The notes beneath the pieces were generated by a model. The model saw nothing but the letters and a program-made list of their open reading frames with translations, made no database searches and was not told the origin of the DNA. Shown here one piece after another: positions 8,488 to 18,825 of a stretch of DNA of 51,222 bases. Origin of the DNA: Glandiceps talaboti (lineage: Eukaryota > Hemichordata > Enteropneusta > Spengelidae); the NCBI RefSeq assembly GCF_964340395.1, contig NW_027554304.1:1-51222 (forward strand), given 5' to 3'. Both the position numbers and the translations under genes were made by a program. Numbering within the stretch: position 1 is the stretch's first letter; each line of letters opens with the position of its first letter.

Positions 8488-8558
8488 GCTAGAGTGGCAG
8501 AAAGGTAATGCGAAGGACTTAGGATCCTCTATAGGAGGCTCAATTCCTCCCTTTAGCT
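8488..8558 (+). tRNA. trnL1: tRNA-Leu (TAG, CUN codons), L(UUR)-like body
   Basis: Acceptor GCTAGAG/CTTTAGC and T-stem GGAGG/CCTCC are sound; loop CTTAGGA gives TAG at 8520-8522. The body, TGGCAGAAAGGTAATGC and later CTCAATTCCTCC, is the pattern of deuterostome tRNA-Leu(UUR), not of tRNA-Leu(CUN). It also sits directly after 16S, the ancestral place of L(UUR). I infer a duplicated L(UUR) whose anticodon changed. Confidence 0.93.
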
Positions 8559-8626
8559 CAAAGGGAAGAGGATTGAACTCTCACCACCCGCCCCCAAAGC
8601 GGATATTCTCATTTAACTACCCTCTG
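8558..8626 (-). tRNA. trnP: tRNA-Pro (TGG)
   Basis: Read on the minus strand, it has acceptor CAGAGGG/CCCTTTG, a GTAGTTAAAT D-arm region and loop TTTGGGG giving TGG (plus-strand CCA at 8594-8596). It shares one base with tRNA-Leu on the other strand and starts exactly where nad6 ends with a bare T. Confidence 0.95.
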
Positions 8627-9101
8627 ACACCGCACGCAATGCACCACAACTAAGCCCACGAACTATGCAGAGCACCACAAACAAGCAGACAAACAAACCA
8701 AACCCCGCCACAAGAATCCCAACCCATAAAGACTCGTAAAGACTTGACACGCCAACCAGATCTGGCTGCAATACTACCCCAGACATCATCACCCCGTTCC
8801 CTCCCTCTCCTCAAATCCCCACTACAACCCCCACCACTCCCGCTAACAACACCACCTGACCACGCCCCACACTAGGGTAACGCTCGGCCGCCAGCGCGGC
8901 TGAATAAGCAAAAACAACCAGCATCCCCCCCAAGTATATAAGAAACAGCACAAGACCAAGAAAAGCCCCTCCCTGTAAGACAATGAACCCGCTAAAACCA
9001 CACGTAACCACCACTAAACCAAGAGCACTAAAATAGGGGGAACGACTCACACAAACAAGTACACCACCACTGCTAACTAGAAATGATAGGATAAAGATCA
9101 C
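8627..9101 (-). CDS. nad6: NADH dehydrogenase subunit 6
   Basis: Membrane subunit of complex I and the only protein gene on the minus strand, hence G-rich when read in sense. Start GTG at 9101; 158 codons, then a bare T at 8627 before tRNA-Pro. The conserved segment [20 protein letters not shown], with its pi-bulge helix, is at about residues 48-67. An in-frame TGA at 8813-8811 is Trp. The C-terminal helix runs [18 protein letters not shown]. No lysine codon is present. Confidence 0.95.
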
Positions 9102-9110
9102 GTTTTTTGT

Positions 9111-9179
9111 GTAGAGATAGCTTAATAAGAGTAAAGCACTGAAAATGCTTAGGCAGGCGTTAGAATCCCCTTCTTTACA
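9111..9179 (+). tRNA. trnF: tRNA-Phe (GAA)
   Basis: Acceptor GTAGAGA/TCTTTAC, TAGCTTAATAAGAG D-region and stem AAGCA/TGCTT with loop CTGAAAA (GAA at 9141-9143). It precedes 12S directly, as in vertebrates. Confidence 0.96.
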
Positions 9180-9996
9180 GCAACTTGATCCTAATTGCCC
9201 GAATAACTATGTGACTTCTTACATGCTAGCAGACTTGCAACACCCAATACCCCCCCGCAGTGAGCAACATTGGGCAATGGGCGCCAGCCCGACCCAGAAA
9301 TACGCAATCTTCGCGTCGGCAAATCTCTGTGCCAGCCGCCGCGGCTATACGAGAGACGCAAGTTAACGGTCCCCGGCGTAAAGAGGGCTAAGCTGTCCTT
9401 GGGAGATAAATCTTCTTACCGCTGTCGCACGCCTTGCAAGAAGCAGAAAACTCCCCACACCAAGGCAACCCCCCAAAGCCGGAACAGAAACCGGGATTAG
9501 ATACCCCGCTATCTCCTGCCTCCACACGCCTCACCCCCACTCCACCAGAAAACTAACCACAAAGTGAAAAACTCAAAGGAATTGGCGGTGCCTTAGACCC
9601 AACCAGAGGAGCCTGCCCTTTAAACCGATAATCCGCGCTATACCTCACCAACCCTAGAACCCCTCAGCCTGTATATCCTCGTCGCCAGCTTACCCTGTGA
9701 AGACCCATAAGTAGGCCCAACAGCACCCCACGGACGTCAGATCGAGATGCAGCCAATGAGTTGGAACAGGTGGGCTACAATCCTCCCCCGTGACGGATTA
9801 ACCCTCTCCCCTTGAAACAGGGATATGAAGTAGGATTTGGCCGTAATTAAGAAAACCACACCCTAATGAAGCCGGCCCTAAGGTGCGTACACATCGCCCG
9901 TCACTCTCCTCGTGAAACCCAATCCCCCTAAACTACGTCATCTAAAGAGGAGGTAAGTCGTAACAAAGTAGGCGTACTGGAAAGTGCGCCTGGCAC
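9180..9996 (+). rRNA. rrnS: 12S (small subunit) ribosomal RNA
   Basis: About 817 bases bounded by tRNA-Phe and tRNA-Val. Universal small-subunit landmarks are in order: AACTTGATCCT near the 5' end, GTGCCAGCCGCCGCGG at about 9330 (530 loop), GGATTAGATACCCCGCTAT at about 9494, GGTGCGTACACATCGCCCGT at about 9882 and GAGGTAAGTCGTAACAAAG near 9950 (decoding site and terminal helix). Confidence 0.96.
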
Positions 9997-10068
9997 CGGG
10001 CCGTAGCCAAAAAGTAAGGCCTCTTGCTTACACCAAGACACCTGCCTGTGCAATTCAGGCCGGCCCGT
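9997..10068 (+). tRNA. trnV: tRNA-Val (TAC)
   Basis: Perfect acceptor CGGGCCG/CGGCCCG, anticodon stem TCTTG/CAAGA with loop CTTACAC (TAC at 10029-10031) and T-stem GCCTG/CAGGC. It abuts tRNA-Leu(UUR) because 16S, which normally separates the two, is elsewhere. Confidence 0.96.
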
Positions 10069-10140
10069 GCCATTGAAGCAGAACGGCTTATGCAGAAGAC
10101 TTAAGCTCTCCCCCTGTGGGTTCAATTCCCACCAATTGCT
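10069..10140 (+). tRNA. trnL2: tRNA-Leu (TAA, UUR codons)
   Basis: Acceptor GCCATTG/CAATTGC with one mismatch, GCAGAACGGCTTATGC D-arm, loop CTTAAGC giving TAA at 10102-10104, T-stem GTGGG/CCCAC. It abuts the nad1 ATG, the ancestral neighbour. Confidence 0.95.
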
Positions 10141-11106
10141 ATGCTCTGATTAGTTATTACCGTCGCCCACGCCCTGCTCCTCATTGTCCCCGTCCTCCTG
10201 GCCGTGGCATTCATCACCCTCGGTGAACGAAAGGTCCTAGGCTACATGCAGTTCCGAAAGGGTCCCACGATCGTCGGCCCCTATGGGCTTCTCCAGCCTA
10301 TAGCCGACGGAGTAAAGCTATTTGTTAAGGAGCCCACCAAGCCTACAACAGCTTCTCCCCACCTATTCCTACTCTGTCCTATAATTGCCCTTACCATAGC
10401 CCTCACACTCTGGACTCCCACCCCCCTCCCCTTGCAGTTCTCCTCAGTTAACCTCTCCCTAATCCTAATCCTCACCCTCTCCAGCCTGGCTGTTTACACG
10501 ATTTTAGGCGCCGGGTGATCCTCAAACTCAAACTACGCACTAATAGGCTCAATCCGGGCCGTAGCCCAAACAATCTCCTATGAAGTAAGCCTTGGCCTTA
10601 TAGTCCTATGTGTAGTGGTTCTCTCCGGCAGCTTTAACCTAACCACAACCACAGAGGCCCAAGAACTCTCCTGATTCCTCCTGACCTGCGCTCCCATCTG
10701 CTTTATCTGATACGTGTCCACCTTAGCAGAGACAAACCGAGCCCCCTTCGACCTCACAGAAGGAGAATCTGAACTCGTTTCCGGCTTCAACGTAGAGTAC
10801 TCCGGCGGCCCTTTTGCCCTCTTCTTCTTGGCAGAGTACTCTAACATAATATTTATGAACGTCCTTTCAACCATCCTTTTTCTAGGCGGCGGCACCCCCC
10901 TACTAGACTGACCACAAATTGTTCTAATATCCCTGAAGGCCACACTCCTATCCTTCGTTTTCCTTTGGGTGCGAGCCGCATATCCCCGGTTCCGTTACGA
11001 CCAACTAATGCACCTGGCCTGGAAGACCTTCCTCCCCTTCACCCTAGGTCTTCTCATTCTGCTCTCTGCCATCCCACTAGCCCTAGATTTCCTCCCCCCC
11101 TACTAG
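10141..11106 (+). CDS. nad1: NADH dehydrogenase subunit 1
   Basis: Quinone-site membrane subunit of complex I. 321 codons from ATG 10141, directly after tRNA-Leu, to TAG 11104-11106. Conserved blocks are [14 protein letters not shown] from E29, then [20 protein letters not shown] from about residue 196 and [20 protein letters not shown], together forming the matrix loops around the quinone tunnel. The stop overlaps the 3' end of tRNA-Gln on the other strand by four bases. Confidence 0.97.
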
Positions 11107-11173
11107 AAAGAGGGGTTTTGATCCCCCCCTTAGGAGATCAAAACTCCTCGTGCTCCCGCTACACTACCTTCTA
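11103..11173 (-). tRNA. trnQ: tRNA-Gln (TTG)
   Basis: The plus strand shows AGGAG-ATCAAAA-CTCCT, which on the minus strand is loop TTTTGAT with anticodon TTG (plus CAA at 11139-11141). Acceptor halves TAGAAAG and CCTTCTA (plus strand) pair with one mismatch. Order here is Gln, Ile, Met; vertebrates have Ile, Gln, Met. Confidence 0.94.
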
Positions 11174-11174
11174 A

Positions 11175-11247
11175 GAATTTGTTCCTAAGTGCTAAAGGAT
11201 TCTGGCCGATAACCAGACCGCTGGGGGTTAAACTCCCCTCAAATTCC
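11175..11247 (+). tRNA. trnI: tRNA-Ile (GAT)
   Basis: Perfect acceptor GAATTTG/CAAATTC; stem TCTGG/CCAGA with loop CCGATAA gives GAT at 11208-11210. If ATA is isoleucine here, this GAT tRNA must read ATA too, as no second Ile tRNA exists in the unit. Confidence 0.96.
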
Positions 11248-11249
11248 AG

Positions 11250-11317
11250 GCAGGATAAGCTAGGCAAGCTAGTGGGCTCATGACCCAAAAACGGAGGGCT
11301 AAATTCCCCCTCCTGCT
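11250..11317 (+). tRNA. trnM: tRNA-Met (CAT)
   Basis: Acceptor GCAGGAT/CTCCTGC with one mismatch, D-stem GCT/AGC, loop CTCATGA giving CAT at 11279-11281. It is the only Met tRNA and serves initiation and elongation. Confidence 0.95.
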
Positions 11318-11319
11318 AA

Positions 11320-12366
11320 ATGAGCCCAACACTTTTAGCCCCCCTTTTAATCACCATCACATTAGGAACCTCAATAGTCTTAGTTAGTTCTAACTGGTTC
11401 GTAATATGACTGGGTCTAGAAATAAACACCCTCGCTTTCCTTCCTCTCCTGATAACTACACACCACCCCCGCGCCACAGAAGCAGCCACCAAGTACTTTC
11501 TAGTACAAGCACTGGCATCCGCTCTTCTCCTATTTGCCGGCCTTACACAGGCCTACCTTTTAAACACCTGATCAATACACGCCCCCCTACCAATCCCCAC
11601 CATGATTATTATTATATTCGCCGCGAGCCTCAAGATGGCCATAGCCCCCTGTCACACCTGACTCCCGGACGTCCTGCAAGCCCTCCCCTACTGAACCGGA
11701 CTTATCCTCTCCACGTGGCAAAAGATCGCCCCCTTTTATATTATAACGGTCCTCCCCCCCCAAATCTCATGAACCTTCCTGGCACTGGGAGTATTCTCAG
11801 CTCTAGTCGGAGGCTGAGGCGGCCTCAATCAAACCCAGGTCCGGAAGCTACTAGCCTTCTCTTCTATAGCCCACCTCGGATGGGTTATGGCGGTTCTTCC
11901 CCTCTCCCCGCAGCTAAGTACCCTCAACCTTGTTATTTACTTCTCCATCAACCTTGCCCTCTTCGCCACCCTCATCCTTCTAAACGCCCCCAACCTTGCC
12001 GACCTCACTAACTCGGCGAGTATAGCTCCATGACTTACAGCCCTCACCCTCCTCACCCTCCTCTCTCTTGGGGGATTACCCCCCCTTACTGGCTTTATTG
12101 GAAAGTGACTAATACTTCAAGAACTCGCCAATAACCTCGCCCTACTGACCAGCCTCTCTTTAATAGCGGCAAGCCTGATTAGCCTCTTCTTTTACCTCCG
12201 CGTTACCTACGCAATCACTCTTACAATACCCCCCCAGCACACTATCGCCACCCTCTCCTGGCGGTCGTCACGGAACCCTCAAAGTCGGCCCCACCTGCCA
12301 ACCCTCATTACCCTCGGCACGTCCGGACTCCTCTTCACCTCCGCATGGCTCCCCCTGTTCTTCTAA
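11320..12366 (+). CDS. nad2: NADH dehydrogenase subunit 2
   Basis: Antiporter-like subunit of complex I. 348 codons from ATG 11320 to TAA 12364-12366. [11 protein letters not shown]-type N-terminal segment near 35 (ATA-containing), the channel lysine K58 in [28 protein letters not shown] near residue 110 and [17 protein letters not shown] near 250 are all typical. The TAA overlaps tRNA-Asn on the opposite strand by four bases. Confidence 0.97.
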
Positions 12367-12432
12367 ATAGGCAGGATACGACCCTGCATCTCCTGGTTAA
12401 CAGCCAGGCGCTTCTCTCAACGCTCCTACTTA
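12363..12432 (-). tRNA. trnN: tRNA-Asn (GTT)
   Basis: On the plus strand CCTGG-TTAACAG-CCAGG gives minus-strand anticodon GTT (plus AAC at 12399-12401). Acceptor TAAATAG/CTACTTA (plus strand) has one mismatch. The unmodified GTT supports AAA not having been taken over as Asn. First of the N-W-A-C-Y cluster. Confidence 0.93.
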
Positions 12433-12501
12433 GAGGTTTAGGTTAAAGAAAACCATTGGCCTTCAAAGTCAACAATGAAAGTGCGACTCCTTCAACCTCT
12501 G
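12432..12501 (+). tRNA. trnW: tRNA-Trp (TCA)
   Basis: Perfect acceptor AGAGGTT/AACCTCT; loop CTTCAAA gives TCA at 12463-12465, which reads both TGA and TGG and so explains TGA as Trp. It shares its first base with tRNA-Asn. Confidence 0.97.
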
Positions 12502-12567
12502 TAGGCTCCGGGAGTTAAACCCGAATCACCTGCCTGCAAAACAGGTATTTTATTAAACTAAACCCAC
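12500..12567 (-). tRNA. trnA: tRNA-Ala (TGC)
   Basis: Minus-strand loop TTTGCAG gives TGC (plus GCA at 12536-12538). The acceptor halves, GTAGGCT and AACCCAC on the plus strand, have two mismatches, so the ends are approximate. Confidence 0.88.
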
Positions 12568-12632
12568 AGACTCTGGCACCTTCCGTGCGTCTGGGGATTT
12601 GCAATCCCCCATTTTTACTAAACTACAAAGCC

Positions 12633-12634
<2 letters not shown>
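12566..12634 (-). tRNA. trnC: tRNA-Cys (GCA)
   Basis: The plus strand reads GGGGA-TTTGCAA-TCCCC, minus-strand anticodon GCA (plus TGC at 12600-12602). T-stem of four pairs, acceptor with two mismatches. Ends approximate; it overlaps its neighbours by one or two bases. Confidence 0.88.
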
Positions 12635-14250
<1,616 letters not shown>

Positions 14251-14252
<2 letters not shown>

Positions 14253-14320
14253 GGGACGAGGAGACTTGCACTCCTATCTAACTGGTTTCAAGCCAGCCAC
14301 ATACTCTCTGCCACATCCCT
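14251..14320 (-). tRNA. trnS2: tRNA-Ser (TGA, UCN codons)
   Basis: On the plus strand ACTGG-TTTCAAG-CCAGC gives minus-strand loop CTTGAAA, anticodon TGA (plus TCA at 14288-14290). T-stem AGGAG/CTCCT perfect; acceptor AGGGACG/CATCCCT one mismatch. Ancestral place after cox1. Confidence 0.95.
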
Positions 14321-14322
14321 AC

Positions 14323-14391
14323 GAGAGGTTAGTTAAACCATAACCCTGGCCTGTCAGACCAGCATCGCCGGTTGAACCCCGGCACCACTCA
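14323..14391 (+). tRNA. trnD: tRNA-Asp (GTC)
   Basis: Acceptor GAGAGGT/ACCACTC with one mismatch, D-region TAGTTAAACCA, stem CTGGC/ACCAG partly paired, loop CTGTCAG giving GTC at 14353-14355. Confidence 0.95.
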
Positions 14392-14392
14392 A

Positions 14393-15079
14393 GTGGCCAC
14401 CTGAGCTCAACTCGGATTCCAAGACGCAGCCTCCCCCATCATGGAAGAACTAATCTACTTCCACGATCACGCCTTAGTCATTCTAACTCTCATCACAATA
14501 GTGGTTTTTTATGGCCTTATCTCCCTCACTACTAATACCTTTACCAACCGCCTACTCCTAGAAAGCCACCACATAGAAACTGTCTGGACTATCGTCCCCG
14601 CCATCATCCTCATCTTTCTCGCCCTTCCCTCTCTTCGACTACTCTATATTATGGAAGAACTCAACGACCCCCACCTTACTATAAAGGCCATAGGCCACCA
14701 ATGATACTGAAGCTATGAATACACAGACTACCGAGACCTAGAGTTTGACTCTTACATGATCCCCACCCAAGAACTCCGCCCCGGCCAACCGCGGCTCCTA
14801 GAGGTCGACAACCGCCTGGTTACACCCACACACAGCCCCATCCGCGTCCTCACAACCTCTGCAGACGTCCTGCACGCCTGAACGATCCCCTCCCTTGGAT
14901 TAAAGATGGACGCCGTCCCAGGTCGCCTGAACCAGCTGTCTTTTCTTGCCCCTCGCTCGGGGGTTTTCTACGGACAATGTTCCGAGATCTGTGGTGCAAA
15001 CCACAGCTTCATGCCCATAGTCCTAGAATCCGTCCCCCTTCCCACGTTCGAAACTTGGGCCTCCTCTCTCCTAGAATAA
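14393..15079 (+). CDS. cox2: Cytochrome c oxidase subunit II
   Basis: Carries the binuclear CuA centre that accepts electrons from cytochrome c. GTG start at 14393 gives (M)[19 protein letters not shown], the normal N-terminus; the first ATG, 14441, would drop 16 conserved residues. 228 codons to TAA 15077-15079. Two N-terminal helices anchor it, then GHQWYWSYEY near 104. CuA ligands match bovine numbering: H161, C196, E198, C200, H204, M207. Confidence 0.98.
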
Positions 15080-15149
15080 CTCCAATAAGCTTAGAGGAAG
15101 CAGTAGACTCTTAATCTATCCTGGGTAGAAGCCCGACTACCATTGGGGA
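15080..15149 (+). tRNA. trnK: tRNA-Lys (CTT)
   Basis: Acceptor CTCCAAT/ATTGGGG (one G-T), D-stem GCTT/AAGC, anticodon stem GTAGA/TCTAT with loop CTCTTAA giving CTT at 15110-15112, T-stem GGTAG/CTACC. Most animals have TTT. CTT cannot read AAA, which agrees with lysine being written only as AAG. Confidence 0.96.
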
Positions 15150-15311
15150 GTGCCTCAACTAGCCCCGAATTTCTGAGCCGCGAACTTCATCACCATCTGA
15201 GCCCTACTGGTCACGATCACCATAACCATAACCTCTCTTCACCTACCCTCCTCCCCCACCCCCTCCCCCACACTATCCCAACAAGACTCCCCCCTATGGC
15301 CATGAACCTAA
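15150..15311 (+). CDS. atp8: ATP synthase subunit 8 (A6L)
   Basis: Single-helix stator subunit of the F0 sector. GTG start at 15150, next to tRNA-Lys, gives (M)PQLAPNFWAANFITIWALL, the expected PQL N-terminus, then one membrane helix and a short Pro/Ser-rich tail ending PLWPWT. 53 codons, TAA at 15309-15311. The last ten bases overlap the start of atp6, as in vertebrates, so the pair is presumably bicistronic. Confidence 0.95.
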
Positions 15312-15991
15312 GCTTATTTGACCAATTTAACCCTCCCGTAGTACTCCTACTACCCATGATCACACTCGCCACCATCGTCGCTCCCGCCTGAATCTCCCTC
15401 ACCTTCTCCCCCAACTGAGTAACCACCCGAACTACCTTTGCATTTTCCACCTTAGCTACCAACCTGCCCGCCCTAGTCCTCCGGGCCGCAGGGCCCCACT
15501 CCGCCCCCTGAGCCGCCCCTATATTCGCCCTGTTTGTGACCCTCCTTTCCATTAACCTTCTAGGCCTTATCCCCCACTCCTTTACCCCAACCAGCCACCT
15601 ATCCCTAACACTTAGCCTAGCCCTCCCACTCTGACTTGGTGCCACAATCCTTGGCTTCCGCCGCAACTTCAACTACCGCCTCAGCCACCTAGTCCCCCAA
15701 GGGACCCCAGGATTTCTGATCCCCCTAATGGTTTGAATTGAGGCCCTGAGCCTCCTGGCCCAACCCATTGCCCTAGCCCTACGGCTCGCAGCCAACCTAA
15801 CAGCAGGACACCTCCTTATTTTCCTCCTCTCTGCCACCGCCTGGCTCCTCACCCCCATAATGCCCGTAACCGGCACCCTCACTAGCGTCGTCCTTGTTCT
15901 ACTATTCCTCCTAGAGATCGCCGTAGCTTGCATCCAAGCCTACGTCTTTACCGCCCTCACTTCTTTCTACCTACAGCAAAACCTTACCTAA
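15302..15991 (+). CDS. atp6: ATP synthase subunit a (first complete copy, spans units A/B)
   Basis: Proton-channel subunit of ATP synthase. 229 codons from ATG 15302 to TAA 15989-15991. It opens [12 protein letters not shown]. The essential channel arginine is R161 in [14 protein letters not shown], followed by the C-terminal [21 protein letters not shown] helix. Another in-frame ATG at 15296 would add two residues; 15302 gives the canonical N-terminus and the ten-base overlap with atp8. The unit boundary falls inside this gene with no break, so the join between circuits is clean. Confidence 0.97.
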
Positions 15992-15993
15992 TC

Positions 15994-17155
15994 ATGACAG
16001 GACCCATCCGAAAGACCCACCCCCTCCTCTCCATCGCCAACAGTGCCCTAGTGGACCTCCCCTCTCCCAGCAACCTCTCCGCATGGTGAAACTTCGGCTC
16101 CCTCCTTGGCCTTTGCCTAATTATACAAATCCTCACTGGCTTGTTTCTGGCCATGCACTACACCGCCGACATATCCTTAGCCTTCTCCTCCGTAGCCCAC
16201 ATCTGTCGAGACGTCAACTACGGATGACTCCTCCGCAACACCCACGCCAACGGAGGCTCCATGTTTTTTATCTGCCTTTACCTCCACATAGGCCGCGGCC
16301 TATACTATGGCTCCTACGTCAACCAAGAGGCTTGGAACATAGGGATAATCCTCCTCATCGCCACGATGGCCACAGCCTTCCTCGGCTACGTCCTACCCTG
16401 AGGCCAAATGTCCTTTTGGGGGGCCACAGTAATAACCAATCTGTTCTCCGCCATCCCCTACATAGGCCCGGACCTCGTACAATGATTATGAGGGGGATTC
16501 TCCGTAAGCAACGCCACCCTCACTCGATTCTTCGCCTTCCACTTTCTCCTCCCGTTCGTGATCGCGGCCCTGTCCATACTACATCTCCTATTCCTCCACG
16601 AGACGGGCTCAAACAACCCCACCGGCCTCAACTCGAATGTGGATAAGGTTGCATTCCACACTTACTTCTCCTATAAGGACGTCTTTGGATTCCTCGTACT
16701 AATCCTCCTACTCGCCACCCTCGCACTATTCTTCCCTACCGCCCTCTCAGACCCGGAAAACTTCACCCCCGCCAACCCTCTAGTAACCCCAGTTCACATC
16801 CAGCCCGAGTGATACTTCCTCTTCGCCTACGCCATCCTACGCTCCATCCCCAACAAGCTTGGGGGAGTCGTGGCACTCTTTGCCTCAATCCTAATACTAT
16901 TTCTCGTTCCCATCCTTCACACCTCCAAGCACCAAGGCTCGGCCTTCCGGCCCGCCACCCAAGTCCTAATATGAACCCTCATTGCTAACACCCTACTTCT
17001 GACTTGGATCGGAGGCCAGCCCGTAGAAGAACCCTTCATACAAGTAGGCCAGGCTGCCTCAGCCATTTACTTCGCCATTTTCCTCGTCCTAATCCCTCTC
17101 GCCGGGATACTGGAGGACCTCATCCTGTTTAATCCAAACTCCCCCCCTACCCCCT
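15994..17155 (+). CDS. cob: Cytochrome b (unit B)
   Basis: Same as 559..1720; bare T stop. Confidence 0.98.
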
Positions 17156-17222
17156 GCCTTATTAGTATAGTCCGTACGGCTGACTTCCAATCAGCAAACC
17201 CCACACAGTGTGGGATAAGGCA
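17156..17222 (+). tRNA. trnG: tRNA-Gly (unit B)
   Basis: Same as 1721..1787; TCC at 17186-17188. Confidence 0.96.
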
Positions 17223-17224
17223 CC

Positions 17225-18007
17225 ATGACCCAACAACACCCCTACCACCTAGTAGACCAAAGCCCATGACCCCTTACTGGTGCCGCTGGCGCCCTCTTCA
17301 CCACCGTAGGCCTTGTAGTTTGATTCCATTTCAGTAACCCCATGCTAGTTCTATTTGGGCTTATAATAATACTTATCACCATGTACCAATGGTGGCGCGA
17401 CGTGTCCCGGGAAGCTACCTTCCAGGGCCACCACACTCTCCCAGTGGGCCTAGGCCTGCGCTGGGGAATGATCCTCTTCATAACCTCGGAAGTTCTATTC
17501 TTCTTCGCCTTCTTTTGGGCTTTCTTCCACAGCAGCCTCGCCCCCACCCCCGAACTAGGTGGACACTGACCCCCAACCGGTATAGAAACCCTTAACCCCT
17601 TCCACGTCCCTCTCCTCAACACCGCCGTCCTACTCGCCTCCGGCGTCACCGTCACCTGAGCCCACCATAGCCTCCTGGCAGGCAATCGCGCAGAGGCCTC
17701 TCAGGCCCTTGCCCTAACCGTCACCCTCGGCCTCTATTTCACAGCCCTCCAGCTCTTTGAGTACATACAGGCCCCCTTTACCATAGCAGATTCAGCCTAC
17801 GGCTCCACATTTTTTGTCGCCACAGGCTTCCACGGACTCCATGTGATAATAGGCTCCTCATTCCTCTCCGTCTGCCTCCTCCGCCAGATCCGATTTCACT
17901 TCTCAAACAACCACCACTTCGGGTTCGAGGCCGCAGCCTGGTACTGGCATTTCGTCGACGTCGTATGGCTATTCCTATTTGTTTCCATCTACTGATGGGG
18001 ATCCTAA
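17225..18007 (+). CDS. cox3: Cytochrome c oxidase subunit III (unit B)
   Basis: Same as 1790..2572. Confidence 0.98.
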
Positions 18008-18014
18008 CCCCCCC

Positions 18015-18083
18015 GCCTTTGTAGTTGAACTACAACAGCAGCCTTTCAGACTGCCAGTCCGGGTTAAACCCCCGGCAGACGCT
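18015..18083 (+). tRNA. trnE: tRNA-Glu (unit B)
   Basis: Same as 2580..2648. Confidence 0.9.
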
Positions 18084-18093
18084 CGCCCCGGAA

Positions 18094-18158
18094 GCTTCCC
18101 CAGCTTACAGCTTCGGTCTTGTAAACCGCAGAGGGAGGTTGAAATCCTCCCCGAGGCC
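18094..18158 (+). tRNA. trnT: tRNA-Thr (unit B)
   Basis: Same as 2659..2723; same weak acceptor. Confidence 0.85.
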
Positions 18159-18169
18159 AGACAACCCCC

Positions 18170-18520
18170 ATGAACTCCCTCCTCCTCTTCCTCCTCATCG
18201 CCACAGCCCTCTCCATTGTTCTCTCCATCGTCGGCCACCGCCTCCCCACCCGAGACGCAGACCAGGAAAAGCTATCCCCATACGAATGCGGGTTCGACCC
18301 GAAGGCAGCCGCTCGCTTGCCCTTTTCCCTCCGATTCTTCCTTGTGGCCATCCTCTTTCTACTTTTTGACCTCGAAATCGCCCTACTGCTCCCTCTCCCA
18401 ACCGCCTTAGCCGCCCGGGACCCGCAGCCGGGCTTCGCCCTAGCCGCAGCCATCTTGGGAATCCTTACCCTCGGCCTCATCTACGAATGACTCGAAGGCG
18501 GCCTTGAATGGGCAGAATAG
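18170..18520 (+). CDS. nad3: NADH dehydrogenase subunit 3 (unit B)
   Basis: Same as 2735..3085. Confidence 0.97.
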
Positions 18521-18563
18521 CCCAACGCCACCCCAGACAGCGACACAAACCCCAACAACCCCT

Positions 18564-18630
18564 GAGGGTTAGCCTAACGTAAGGCATTTGATTTCGGCTC
18601 AAAAGATCCTGGCTCAACCCCAGACCCTCC
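18564..18630 (+). tRNA. trnR: tRNA-Arg (unit B)
   Basis: Same as 3129..3195. Confidence 0.93.
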
Positions 18631-18771
18631 GGGAGGAGAGAAGTCCGGGAGGGGGGTCTTTCAAAAGACCCCCCTCCCCTCACCCCCCCCCCTCCGGGGG
18701 CTAGGACCCTAAAGAAACCTATCTTTTTTATGCTAACCCCCCTCAAAAAGGACCAGCCACACAAAAAACCT
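18631..18771. promoter_or_regulatory. Main non-coding region (unit B)
   Basis: Same as 3196..3336; the 14-bp hairpin is at 18647-18678 and the ten-C run at 18683-18692. Confidence 0.55.
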
Positions 18772-18825
18772 TAAGGATCCGGCCTGACTTCGGCTCAGGC
18801 ACGACTGGTAAGCAGTCACCCTTAC
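18772..18825 (+). other. tRNA-like fold without D-arm (unit B)
   Basis: Same as 3337..3390. Confidence 0.5.

Noticed and set aside
9145-9500. Two plus-strand open frames of 73 and 76 codons
   Set aside because: They lie in the 12S gene across its universally conserved motifs; chance frames, with no start context or relatives I recognise.
15217-15672. 151-codon minus-strand open frame, and other long minus-strand frames such as 1807-2250 and 2629-3045
   Set aside because: They lie antisense to atp8/atp6, cox3 and nad3, are Arg-rich shadows of C-rich codons, and need TGA as stop at their ends, contrary to the code of the real genes.
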